This document shows positions 44,924 to 52,638 of a DNA stretch of 64,000 nucleotides, one piece after another. Below the pieces are notes generated by a model. The model ran no database searches. It was given only the letters and a program-made list of their open reading frames with translations, and was not told where the DNA came from. The stretch covers positions 51,260 through 115,259 of the forward strand of contig CALXWC010000001.1 in assembly GCA_944392265.1 (NCBI GenBank), written 5' to 3'. Source of the stretch: an uncultured Alphaproteobacteria bacterium. GTDB taxonomy: Bacteria; Pseudomonadota; Alphaproteobacteria; RF32; CAG-239. The first letter of the stretch is position 1, and each line of letters starts with the position of its first letter. Position numbers and translations under genes: made by a program.

Positions 44924-44953
44924 ATCATAGTTTTTAGCCCGATAATTGCACAG
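44924..44953 (-). promoter_or_regulatory. Repeated promoter cassette, copy C
   Basis: Minus strand CTGTGC, 18-nt spacer with ATTATCGGGCTAAAAAC, TATGAT; about 205 nt upstream of the start at 44720. The flank CTCAAAAGCTTAAA is shared with copy A. Confidence 0.5.
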
Positions 44954-44989
44954 GTAAAGTGCATTATATCACCACGATTTTTATTTGCC

Positions 44990-45018
44990 TTGACAAGTGG
45001 CGTATAAATACAAATTAT
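44990..45018 (+). promoter_or_regulatory. Possible promoter for NlpE-like gene
   Basis: TTGACA, 17 nt, AATTAT. Good -35, weak -10. Confidence 0.35.
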
Positions 45019-45044
45019 GTAAATATTGGAAAAGGAGTTATTTT

Positions 45045-45815
45045 ATGAAAAAATTTTGTTCTCTGTTGTTTTTAATATTTTTTGTTTCTGCGTGTCATAT
45101 GAACAAGCAAGAAAATATGCTTGTTGGACATTGGGTGGAAATTATGCCTGCGAACAAACAAATTGTTCAAGGAATCAACCTAAACGCAGATGGAACCGCC
45201 TCTTCTATCGGTATGGAAACCTTAAAATATAAAAGATGGGAAGAAAAAAATAAGCAACTTATTTTGTATGGGATGAGCATTGGAAACGGTCAAACAATCG
45301 ATTTTACCGATACTTTTGATATCATAGAAGTAACACCTTATGTTATGAAACTAGGAAAATTCGGGAAATATCAAGTGAACTATTATCGCGTGGATGAAAA
45401 CCCCAATATCCAAGATATGAATGCTTTGCCTAATTTATTGCAAAAATTTGAAGGTTGCGGTGATTTGCAAACACGCGTGTTTGAAGGAACTTTGCCGGCG
45501 GCCTCAAATCCGGGAATTGTTTATAACATCACATTATACAACTACAAAAACAGCGGTGACGGTATCTTCAAAGCAAAATTAACATATTTGGAAGCAGAGC
45601 AAGGAAAAGATGCTTATTTTGAATTTGGAGGTAGACAATATACCCTAAAAGGCAATGCAGAAGATAAAAATGCCACTGTTTTGCAATTTATTCCCTTTAA
45701 TAATAAAGAAGAAACTATGAACTTTTTATATCAAGACAACAAATTGATTATGCTTGATAAAGATATGAAAAAAATTCAAAGCGACTTAAATTATACTTTG
45801 AATGAAGTTAAATAA
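45045..45815 (+). CDS. NlpE-like outer-membrane/surface lipoprotein
   Basis: 256 aa from the ATG at 45045, with AAGGAG 7 nt upstream and a clean lipoprotein signal (MKKFCSLLFLIFFVSAC). Residues 20-125 are a lipocalin-like beta domain (GHWVEIMP, GINLNADGTASSIGM). Residues 140-255 match the NlpE N-terminal domain (VFEGTLPAASNPGIVYNITL, KAKLTYLEAEQGKDAYFEF, LNYTLNEVK). E. coli NlpE is linked to copper and surface sensing through Cpx; the CxxC of that protein is not present here. Followed at 28 nt by an SGNH hydrolase gene. Confidence 0.82.
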   Translation: MKKFCSLLFLIFFVSACHMNKQENMLVGHWVEIMPANKQIVQGINLNADGTASSIGMETLKYKRWEEKNKQLILYGMSIGNGQTIDFTDTFDIIEVTPYVMKLGKFGKYQVNYYRVDENPNIQDMNALPNLLQKFEGCGDLQTRVFEGTLPAASNPGIVYNITLYNYKNSGDGIFKAKLTYLEAEQGKDAYFEFGGRQYTLKGNAEDKNATVLQFIPFNNKEETMNFLYQDNKLIMLDKDMKKIQSDLNYTLNEVK

Positions 45816-45843
45816 ATGATTTTAAAAATATTGTGGTGCAATT

Positions 45844-46455
45844 ATGGTTAAAAATATTGGAATAATCGGCGACAGCATTGCTCATGGCTATTATGATGAG
45901 CAAGACTTAGGGTGGTTTGCCAGACTTGGAAAAATAATTTTATCTCAATATCCAGGAGCGTATGTTTTTAATAACATGTCTCAATCCGGTGATAATATTG
46001 CAGATGCCGTGAATAGGAGTAATTTTGAAGTACTCTCCAGACATTTTGACTTAATTCTGATTAATATCGGAATTAATGATTTAAGACGACGTAAAGACAG
46101 TAATTTGCAACTTGATTTTTCTGAAGGTTGCAGAATTATGTATTGGAATAAACTCCTTGATATTTTAGCTTTAACAAAGGCAAAAATTGTTGTACTAGAC
46201 TTAACACCAGTTATTGAGGAGAGATATTCTGAGCAAGCGTCTTTGGTGCGTTATAATTCAGATGTTGAAAGATATAATGAGATAATTAAAGAAATTTGTG
46301 ATAATCGAAATATCAATTTCTTCTCTCGCTATGATTTATGGAAAAATCGTGAATTAAAAGAGCTCTACAAAGATGCAACTCATCCTAATGCTAACGGCCA
46401 CCAAATTATGGCTGATGAAATTTTTGAGTATCTGCAACAAAATAAGTTGCTTTAA
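45844..46455 (+). CDS. SGNH/GDSL-family hydrolase
   Basis: 203 aa. Block I GDSIAHGY (Ser at residue 10), block II Gly/Asn in SQSGDNIAD near 44, block III GINDLRRR near 77 and block V DATHPNANGHQIM near 178 are all present, so the catalytic Ser-Asp-His is intact. No signal peptide, so it acts inside the cell. Esterases, lipases and acyl-sugar deacetylases share this fold; the substrate is unknown. It is probably co-transcribed with the lipoprotein gene, and a long hairpin terminator follows. Confidence 0.85.
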   Translation: MVKNIGIIGDSIAHGYYDEQDLGWFARLGKIILSQYPGAYVFNNMSQSGDNIADAVNRSNFEVLSRHFDLILINIGINDLRRRKDSNLQLDFSEGCRIMYWNKLLDILALTKAKIVVLDLTPVIEERYSEQASLVRYNSDVERYNEIIKEICDNRNINFFSRYDLWKNRELKELYKDATHPNANGHQIMADEIFEYLQQNKLL

Positions 46456-46476
46456 TTTTGCTTGAATAATCTTATC

Positions 46477-46519
46477 AAAAAACCTCCTCATAGAGAAAAC
46501 TCTTTGAGGAGGTGTTTTT
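46477..46519. terminator. Bidirectional terminator
   Basis: CCTCCTCA-T-AGAG-AAAA-CTCT-T-TGAGGAGG, a 12-bp stem with one T-T mismatch, flanked by A and T runs; between convergent genes. Confidence 0.85.
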
Positions 46520-46543
46520 AGGAGGGAGGATAAATTTGTTTAA

Positions 46544-47443
46544 CTAGCGTGTTTGTGCGTTTTGCATAAGTTTCATTGCAGCTTGTTTATCTTTTTGCAC
46601 AAAATTTCCCTTAGCATCTACAGACAAACCATGTTTTTTCATGTCTTCCTGATGTTTTTTCATAAAATCTTTAACCACCGGATTTGAAGCTTCTTGAGAG
46701 TTAAGAAGGTCATTACATACATAATGATCCATAATCACAGATCTTATTTTGGCTGTTTCTAAGTTTCTGGCTGTCATTAACTTAAAGTGAGAGCTTGTAC
46801 CACATTTGTATTGACCATTATTTAACTTATAAGTAGACGGCAATAAAGCACCAACATTAACAGAGACTTTTCCTTTTACGGAAACGCCATTTTCTCCTAC
46901 TTTATATTGAATATAAGCTTTGTCATTTTTAATGGTTTTAACGTCACCTTGGTTTTGCTTGCTTAAATCAGCTTTCTCTTGAGAGTTTTCTTTTGCCTTA
47001 AAAGATTGATGCAACGCATCACAAAAAGCACCGGCTTGTTGCGCGCTCAATGTCTCTGACAAAACCTTATTAAAATTCCAAAACGTGATTTTATTATTTT
47101 CATCTACATGTTTCATATAAGAGGCTAAAAACTTTTCGCATTCAGGAGATTTTGATGAAATACCTGCTGCTTTTAAGCTGCTGGCAATGTCTTTTGCATC
47201 AATGTTTATGCCCTTGTCTTCACCATTTTCATAGAAATATTTATGCAAATTATCTTCATAATCGCGCTTCAGCTCTCCTGAAGTAATCTTGTTTAATTTT
47301 AACTCTGTGGAGTTTTTATCTTGAGAATTGTGAGCGGATGCTTGTTGAGGCATTCCTAAAGAAGATATTGCAACACCGGAAACAATTGCAGCTGTTTTAA
47401 TGCGTTGTTTTAATTGTTTGAGTTTATTGACGGTAGTATTCAT
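46544..47443 (-). CDS. Exported protein of unknown function
   Basis: 299 aa from the ATG at 47443, which has AGGAG 6 nt upstream. A signal peptide ends near residue 36 (AAIVSGVAISSLGMPQQASA). The mature protein has a helical first half with an EF-hand-like DENNKITFWNFNKVL loop, and a second half with a beta segment (YIQYKVGENGVSVKGKVSVN) and a conserved-looking patch of Cys/His (YKCGTSSHFKLMTARN, MDHYVCNDLL). Not recognised. Four cysteines in the mature part could form disulfides. A TTTAGACAAAA repeat lies at its 5' side, as before the ankyrin-like genes. Confidence 0.75.
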   Translation of the reverse strand: MNTTVNKLKQLKQRIKTAAIVSGVAISSLGMPQQASAHNSQDKNSTELKLNKITSGELKRDYEDNLHKYFYENGEDKGINIDAKDIASSLKAAGISSKSPECEKFLASYMKHVDENNKITFWNFNKVLSETLSAQQAGAFCDALHQSFKAKENSQEKADLSKQNQGDVKTIKNDKAYIQYKVGENGVSVKGKVSVNVGALLPSTYKLNNGQYKCGTSSHFKLMTARNLETAKIRSVIMDHYVCNDLLNSQEASNPVVKDFMKKHQEDMKKHGLSVDAKGNFVQKDKQAAMKLMQNAQTR

Positions 47444-47540
47444 ATTATTCTCCTTGAAAAGCATATGATAGTAAAGATACTATCATAAAATGACCTTATC
47501 GTCAACAATGTTTTGTCTAAATTTTATTTTTAGACAAAAT

Positions 47541-48359
47541 TTATTTAAGTGACTGAACTTTTACCAAACAAGAAATTGTATGTTTTGCATGAGGAGCGAG
47601 TTTAACGCTATATTCCCCAACGTTTGATGGCTCCACACAAACAAAGGTTTTATATTGGTTGGAGCTCATTTCTGCCAAATCTTTTGCCGGATTCCAAACG
47701 ACAGTGGTTTTTGAGCCTTGTTTTTCTACAACAATTTCACGATTATAAGCCTTATCTATAATTTTTATCGGCTGAACCTGATTTAGGAAGGCAGAATCAA
47801 ACTCCCCTTTTATCTCTAAATCTTTTTCTAAGGTGTACATCTTGCCATCAAGAGAATTTTGATATTGGTGTTCTTTCAAACCTTGAATCAAAATATCTTC
47901 AACAGAACTTACATTAAAATAAGCATGAAGAGCTTCACTAAAAGTAAATTCTGCATCACTATGGTTAGTGGTTTCTAACGCGTATTCTAATTTATCGGTA
48001 ATCTTTATCAAAAGGCGGGCAGACAAATCCAAATTATATTTAACATCGGGTGTTAAGGATAGTTCGACCTCAATTTTTTCTTCATCCACGTTCACATTTT
48101 GCAAAGCCCAAGTGGAAAGTCTGGCAAAACCATGGCGTGGAAGATGATTGTTTAATTCTTCTTCGGCAAAGCGCGGCCAACAAACAGGTATACCGCCACG
48201 AATAGCTTGAATATTATCAAATTTATTCAAATCTCCAAGCCAAAAGACATCATGCGCTTCATTCAACGGACGGTAAGATAATAAATTGCCGCCCCATAGA
48301 GAAATTTTGCATTCGGCAATAGAATTTTTTAAACAAATAAAGCCTTTCTCATTCATCAT
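47541..48359 (-). CDS. D-hexose-6-phosphate mutarotase / aldose 1-epimerase-like (YeaD)
   Basis: 272 aa. Matches the YeaD branch of the aldose-epimerase superfamily: LWGGNLLSYRPL near residue 18, IRGGIPVCWPRF near 53, LPRHGFARLSTW near 74, and EALHAYFNVSSVEDI near 143, holding the usual catalytic His and an acidic partner (WNPAKDLAEMSS, EPSNVGEYSVKL). It interconverts anomers of glucose-6-P-type sugars. Two adjacent ATG codons follow GGAGG; the second (48356) is better spaced. Single-gene unit. Confidence 0.9.
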   Translation of the reverse strand: MMNEKGFICLKNSIAECKISLWGGNLLSYRPLNEAHDVFWLGDLNKFDNIQAIRGGIPVCWPRFAEEELNNHLPRHGFARLSTWALQNVNVDEEKIEVELSLTPDVKYNLDLSARLLIKITDKLEYALETTNHSDAEFTFSEALHAYFNVSSVEDILIQGLKEHQYQNSLDGKMYTLEKDLEIKGEFDSAFLNQVQPIKIIDKAYNREIVVEKQGSKTTVVWNPAKDLAEMSSNQYKTFVCVEPSNVGEYSVKLAPHAKHTISCLVKVQSLK

Positions 48360-48430
48360 CCGCCCTCCTTTAAAATTATTTTTTTACAAACTAGCATAGG
48401 CAAAATGAAACATCAATATTGAAATATTTT

Positions 48431-48655
48431 CATAAAAAACAAAAAATTCTTGTAACGGGAATTAAAAATTGCATTTTATCAAATGCTTTACCAATGATAT
48501 TTATTGATGATAAAGAAAAAAATGTGCTCTCTGCAAAATCTTTTTGAATTCACGGAATTGTGTATGACAAAAGTATTATTCATCAAAATTGTCTGTCTAT
48601 TGTTGATAAGCAAAAATCTCTTCCTTTTAATATTAAAAGTAATAAAGAGAGATAA
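48431..48655 (+). pseudogene. Remnant reading frame with in-frame stop
   Basis: Seventy-five codons, no start codon, one TGA at 48545. The frame reads KKQKILVTGIKNCILSNALP up to the stop and IHGIVYDKSIIHQNCLSIVD after it, both protein-like. No parent gene recognised. Confidence 0.35.
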
Positions 48656-48689
48656 AACGGATTAAAACTTTTTATAACTTGCGCCCTTA

Positions 48690-48822
48690 ATCATCTCCAA
48701 AACTTGGGTATACATGACGTTTAATCCCTAAAACACCGCCTTCTTTAGGTTATGTTTGGCGCATCAATATTCTTAGATGACCAAATCTTGCGGAATATGA
48801 TTTTGGAAGAAAAGGCGTCTTA
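48690..48822 (-). pseudogene. Remnant of a spermidine-synthase-like gene
   Basis: This stretch lines up along its length with about 51045-51180 inside the intact spermidine-synthase-like gene (same strand), at roughly 70% by eye, including CTTGCGGAATAT and AAAACACCGCC/ACCACCG blocks. It corresponds to the PQDLVTKEYF ... HNLKDGGVL region but carries a frameshift and several stops. A decayed duplicate. Confidence 0.7.
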
Positions 48823-48864
48823 TAATTGTCTGGGTATTGAGTTTTTTTGACATTTTTTTGGTTA

Positions 48865-48893
48865 TTTACAAGGGCGTAAAAATGTGGTATATT
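48865..48893 (+). promoter_or_regulatory. Sigma70 promoter
   Basis: TTTACA, 17-nt spacer with an extended TGTGG end, TATATT. It gives a leader of about 190 nt for the gene at 49086. Confidence 0.6.
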
Positions 48894-49021
48894 AAAAATT
48901 GTAAAGGTATAATTGTGGTTTATTATTTAAGAAAGTGTTTTTTCATATTTTAGGTTTTTGGCCTACTTATGTGAATGATTTTCTATTTAATATTACCACA
49001 AATTTTGTTAAATAAAATCAA

Positions 49022-49059
49022 AACAAAGTAAGGTCCAAGGAACCGGTTGGTACTTTGTT
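49022..49059 (+). other. Leader hairpin
   Basis: AACAAAGTA (49022-49030) pairs fully with TACTTTGTT (49051-49059). The 20-nt loop AGGTCCAAGGAACCGGTTGG can form further GG/CC pairs. No T run follows, so it is not a terminator. Confidence 0.5.
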
Positions 49060-49085
49060 AAAACAAAACCCAACAAAAACAAGAT

Positions 49086-49829
49086 ATGGAAAAGATTCAA
49101 GATGGTAGATTTTGGGGTGTAAGATTTAACGAGGATGTAAAAAATATGATCTTCTATAAAGAAGATTATTATTGGGGGTTAAACCCTTGTTATCATAAAA
49201 TAATCTATCTATTTGAGTTGGATGGATTGTATTTTATGTATACATACTCTTCATCATACAACGGAAAGTATATTGAGCTTGCCGAAGTCTCTAAGGAGAT
49301 TTTTGACATGTGGTCAAACGACCTCAGATCAAAATATCCTTGGTCTGACGGAATGTATGATGATGGAAAATCGAAATTCAAACTGGAAGACCAGCCTGAA
49401 GGAAACTTCAGTGCCACTGTCTATCCGGAGGATTTTGATAGAATCACCCATCCAAAGATCCTCTCAATCCTTAATGAAATTAAGGAAATTAAAGAGGAAG
49501 AAAAGCGGAAGGCTGAAGAGGCTGAAGCTTCACGTCGCAAAGAGTATGCGCGTAAGTGTAGCCGCGTAGCCAAGCGTTTAGGTGTTTCTTTTGTTAATGT
49601 TCTTCGTCTTGGATACGAAGATGAGGAACGATTAAAAGAATTCAAACAAAGCATGGTCGAGGCGAAGAAGCAGCTGGAAGCTATGTCTGAAGAGGAGCGT
49701 GATTCTTATGAACACGAAATCTTCCATTGTGGACGAGCACGTATGTCGGAAGCTCTAGAGAAGCTCGGTGTTAAGACGTTCGGTAAGGACGTCTATTACA
49801 TGGACTTCATTGAGCTTTGCTCTAAATGA
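49086..49829 (+). CDS. Hypothetical protein, unusual codon use
   Basis: 247 aa, not recognised. Soluble, no signal. Residues 1-110 look like a mixed alpha/beta domain rich in Tyr/Trp/Phe (GRFWGVRFNEDVKNMIFY, YFMYTYSSSYNGKYIELA). A Lys/Glu helix spans 130-160, then a helical end (SRVAKRLGVSFVNVLRLGYE). The 3' half uses GAG, AAG and CTC codons more than its neighbours and is visibly higher in GC. No Shine-Dalgarno precedes the ATG, only an A-rich leader. With decayed DNA upstream, this suggests a transferred gene. The source is unknown. Confidence 0.75.
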   Translation: MEKIQDGRFWGVRFNEDVKNMIFYKEDYYWGLNPCYHKIIYLFELDGLYFMYTYSSSYNGKYIELAEVSKEIFDMWSNDLRSKYPWSDGMYDDGKSKFKLEDQPEGNFSATVYPEDFDRITHPKILSILNEIKEIKEEEKRKAEEAEASRRKEYARKCSRVAKRLGVSFVNVLRLGYEDEERLKEFKQSMVEAKKQLEAMSEEERDSYEHEIFHCGRARMSEALEKLGVKTFGKDVYYMDFIELCSK

Positions 49830-49858
49830 AGAAAGGTGGGTTAAACCACCTTTCTTTG
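49829..49858. terminator. Bidirectional terminator
   Basis: GAAAGGTGG-GTTAAA-CCACCTTTC between convergent genes. Confidence 0.8.
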
Positions 49859-49870
49859 CGTTTAAAGGAA

Positions 49871-50767
49871 TTATTTTCTAAAAAACTTCTTCAAATGGTC
49901 TCGTAAAATAATCATGCTCACGCCTGACAAGATTAACGCAATACCTATCACACGATTAACGCTTAGCTTTTCACCAAAAAGCAAAATACCAAAGAAGATA
50001 GCTGTTAAAGGCTCTAAAGCACCAATGATTGATGTGGTGGTCGGTCCAATAAGACGAATGGCAATGTTAATTGTCTCTAAAGAAATAATGGTTGGGAAAA
50101 CCGCCAAGGCTATTGCGCAGAAAAACATTTTCCAGCTACTTATTGCCTGAAGCTCTATACCAAACTTCAAATTAACAATAAAGACACTTAAGCCGAACAA
50201 CATCACATAAAAGCTTAGCTTATCATATTTCATGCGTCTTATCGGTTTGAGATTTTTTACTGATACAATATAAATTGCATATACCAAGGCAGATAACAAG
50301 ACTAACATCACGCCTTTAGGATTAAGGGCTCCGCTTACCCCGCCATTTAATACAAAAATGCCGCTTAAGGTTATCAGCATTGCAAAAATGGATGTTTTTG
50401 ACAATTTTTCATTATAAAATATGGCTGAAATCAGGGCAACAATTACCGGATATACAAACAAAATCGTGCAAGCGATGCCTGAATCCATATATTGAAATGA
50501 AGAAAACAAAGTTATTGATGAGAGCGCAAATAAAACGGCCATAGCAAATAAGCAAAAAAATTCTTTGCGCTTGAGCTTGAAATTGGTCTTTTTGATAAAT
50601 TTGAGCATTATACCGTAAATGATTACGCCAAAAATATAACGGTAAAACAATACAGAATTTACACCCATTCCCATGGCATACATCGGCAATGCAAATAACG
50701 GATTGGTACCGTAACTCACGGCGGCCAAAACTCCGTTTAAATAACCTTTTTTCTCATATTTTTTCAT
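49871..50767 (-). CDS. EamA/DMT-family transporter
   Basis: 298 aa, ten membrane helices in two five-helix EamA repeats. The first repeat holds YGTNPLFALPMYAMGMGV and FYRYIFGVIIYGIML; the second ends IGPTTTSIIGALEPLTAIFFGILLFGEKLS, the signature of drug/metabolite transporters (RhaT/YdcZ-like group). It exports or imports a small metabolite that cannot be named. Single-gene unit. Confidence 0.9.
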   Translation of the reverse strand: MKKYEKKGYLNGVLAAVSYGTNPLFALPMYAMGMGVNSVLFYRYIFGVIIYGIMLKFIKKTNFKLKRKEFFCLFAMAVLFALSSITLFSSFQYMDSGIACTILFVYPVIVALISAIFYNEKLSKTSIFAMLITLSGIFVLNGGVSGALNPKGVMLVLLSALVYAIYIVSVKNLKPIRRMKYDKLSFYVMLFGLSVFIVNLKFGIELQAISSWKMFFCAIALAVFPTIISLETINIAIRLIGPTTTSIIGALEPLTAIFFGILLFGEKLSVNRVIGIALILSGVSMIILRDHLKKFFRK

Positions 50768-50847
50768 AAAAAACCCCTTTTTTATTATTTTATTTGGCGG
50801 GGTTATAACATATTAAAATAAAAAATCAATACCCTGTTTTTTATAGT

Positions 50848-52263
50848 TTAAATTCCTGACATTTCATAATCATAAAAAGATATATTTTTATTTAAGCTAT
50901 ATATGCTGTTTGGGTTTTCATGATGATAATAAATATATATAACATTACTTCGTTTATCTTTTTGCCAAGCATTGAAACCATTTATAACCTGAGATCTCAA
51001 ATTATGAGAAAAAACTTGGCGCAGAGTGTTATCTAAATTCATACTGAAATCATCTGAAAAACTTGGTGAAACTATTGTATTCAATAACAAAACACCACCG
51101 TCTTTTAAATTATGTTTAGCGCGCGTAAAATACTCCTTAGTGACCAAGTCTTGCGGAATATAGCTTTTAGATGAATATGTATCTAAAACAATCACATCAT
51201 ATTTTTGCTTGCTTTCTTTCAAAAATTGGTTTGCATCTTGAACAATAAACTTTTTATTAGCATCAAGTTTTTTCATTAAAAACATTTCTTCTGTTATTTT
51301 TTTCAAATCTTTATCAACATCTACATAAATATAGTTATTGCTCTTATCTTCTAAACCAACCGTAAATCCTCCGGCACCGATTACTAAGATATCTTTCTTG
51401 CTTTCTTTGGGAATTGTATTGATAAAGTTATCATTAATGAAATTAATATAGGCAAAGTTAAGATTATGAATTTTTGATACCTTAGAAGACATTGCACGAT
51501 TGATGGACATAATTTTAGACTTTCCGTCATCTACATCATGAATACTAATGGTTGATACGGCATTATTTTCAACAATATTGTATATATCATTTAATAATTT
51601 ATCTTGATTGAATAAATAAGCCGACATTAATGTTAAAAAAATTGCTAAATAATGATATTGGAATCTTCTAACAAACAGCATAGCACCAATAATACAGATT
51701 ATAACTAAAACCAATATGCTATAATTAACACCGATAAAAGGCATTGTAATTAATGATGTTAATAAAGATCCCATTACCGAACCTAATGTGTCTACAGCCA
51801 TAATCTTGCCTGTATAGTTATGGTCTCTGTAATGCAGATAACGACTTACCATTGCGGTAATTTTTCCGAATAAATATGGTCCGTAAGAAAGAAAAATCAG
51901 AGCATATATCGTTGTTTGAAGTAGATTAAATGTTATGCCGCAATAGGTTAAAAAACTAAAATATAAATCCATCAAAATATAAGAGGCAGACAAAACCGTC
52001 AATGCTGCTATGGTCAAAAATCCATATTCAGCTTCCCTTCGTATGCTTTTTTGATTGCATGCCGCAATAGAGCCTTGATAATACCCCATGGACATAAAAG
52101 CTAAAAAGCTTCCCATAATAATGGAAACCGTTATTGTTGTTGTTCCGACAAAACTACTTAATTGTCTTAAAACAATCAACTCTAAAGATAAGCTTGCATA
52201 ACCACCAATAAATATGGCAACAAGAAGTTTTATAACCGTTTGTAATGTGAGACTTTTGCGCAT
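50848..52263 (-). CDS. Membrane spermidine-synthase-like protein
   Basis: 471 aa. Residues 1-215 carry about seven membrane helices (IGGYASLSLELIVLRQLSSF and on). Residues 240-440 are a spermidine-synthase-like Rossmann domain: DILVIGAGGFTVGLED (SAM/dcSAM-binding glycine loop, near 294), YVDVDKDLK near 317, IVQDANQFL near 344 and DVIVLDTYSS near 360. Such membrane fusions are widespread and mostly uncharacterised; aminopropyl transfer is not certain. A decayed copy of part of this gene lies at 48690-48822. It follows a small lipoprotein gene by 14 nt. Confidence 0.85.
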   Translation of the reverse strand: MRKSLTLQTVIKLLVAIFIGGYASLSLELIVLRQLSSFVGTTTITVSIIMGSFLAFMSMGYYQGSIAACNQKSIRREAEYGFLTIAALTVLSASYILMDLYFSFLTYCGITFNLLQTTIYALIFLSYGPYLFGKITAMVSRYLHYRDHNYTGKIMAVDTLGSVMGSLLTSLITMPFIGVNYSILVLVIICIIGAMLFVRRFQYHYLAIFLTLMSAYLFNQDKLLNDIYNIVENNAVSTISIHDVDDGKSKIMSINRAMSSKVSKIHNLNFAYINFINDNFINTIPKESKKDILVIGAGGFTVGLEDKSNNYIYVDVDKDLKKITEEMFLMKKLDANKKFIVQDANQFLKESKQKYDVIVLDTYSSKSYIPQDLVTKEYFTRAKHNLKDGGVLLLNTIVSPSFSDDFSMNLDNTLRQVFSHNLRSQVINGFNAWQKDKRSNVIYIYYHHENPNSIYSLNKNISFYDYEMSGI

Positions 52264-52277
52264 TTTTTTATAATTAC

Positions 52278-52577
52278 TTATTTCAAAGCTTGTAAGCTAT
52301 TTAAGATTCCAGACGTGATGGTTTGAGCTTCCGAATCGATACCGGCAGCTTCTAATGCCATTTTTTTCAAGCAAGTATTAACGATTTCTTCTTTGGTGAT
52401 ACTCATATCTTGGGCAAACAAGGTTCCATTTTTTAATTTTGTTTGCGCTTCAGTTAGGGCGCAAGCTCTGAATTTTTCTTGTGCTGAAGCATTAGAGCTT
52501 ACATTCATATACTTTTCCATTTCGGCACAATTGCTCAATATGGCGGCAACACCTAACATTAAAACACATTTCTTCAT
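52278..52577 (-). CDS. Small lipoprotein
   Basis: 99 aa. Lipoprotein signal MKKCVLMLGVAAILSNC with the lipobox Cys at residue 17. The mature 83 residues are mainly helical, with two cysteines (RACALTEAQTK, NTCLKKMAL). Not recognised. Its ribosome-binding site (AAAGGA) and start codon both lie in the right arm of a perfect 21-bp inverted repeat, so translation is probably controlled. It is 14 nt upstream of the spermidine-synthase-like gene, likely one transcript. Confidence 0.75.
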   Translation of the reverse strand: MKKCVLMLGVAAILSNCAEMEKYMNVSSNASAQEKFRACALTEAQTKLKNGTLFAQDMSITKEEIVNTCLKKMALEAAGIDSEAQTITSGILNSLQALK

Positions 52578-52624
52578 ATTATTATCCTTTCATTTTTTTA
52601 CTTTGAAAGGATAATAATATGAAG
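52572..52624 (-). promoter_or_regulatory. 21-bp inverted repeat burying RBS and start codon
   Basis: CTTCATATTATTATCCTTTCA (52572-52592) is the exact reverse complement of 52604-52624; loop 11 nt. In the minus-strand RNA the 3' arm holds AAAGGA and the ATG of the lipoprotein gene. No T run follows, so it is not a normal terminator for the gene ending at 52639. Confidence 0.75.
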
Positions 52625-52638
52625 TGTTTAAATTTTTG

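Larger units (their letters stand above)
44721..45044. other. Divergent intergenic region
   Basis: About 320 nt with cassette copy C and a possible plus-strand promoter for the lipoprotein gene. No gene seen. Confidence 0.6.
48360..49085. other. Degraded intergenic region
   Basis: About 725 nt without an intact gene. It contains two gene remnants (48431-48655 and 48690-48822), a strong promoter at 48865-48893 and a structured leader for the gene at 49086. Confidence 0.7.

Noticed and set aside
52572..52624. Intrinsic terminator for the gene ending at 52639
   Set aside because: The stem is strong but no T run follows on the minus strand; the position over the next gene's start fits translational control better.
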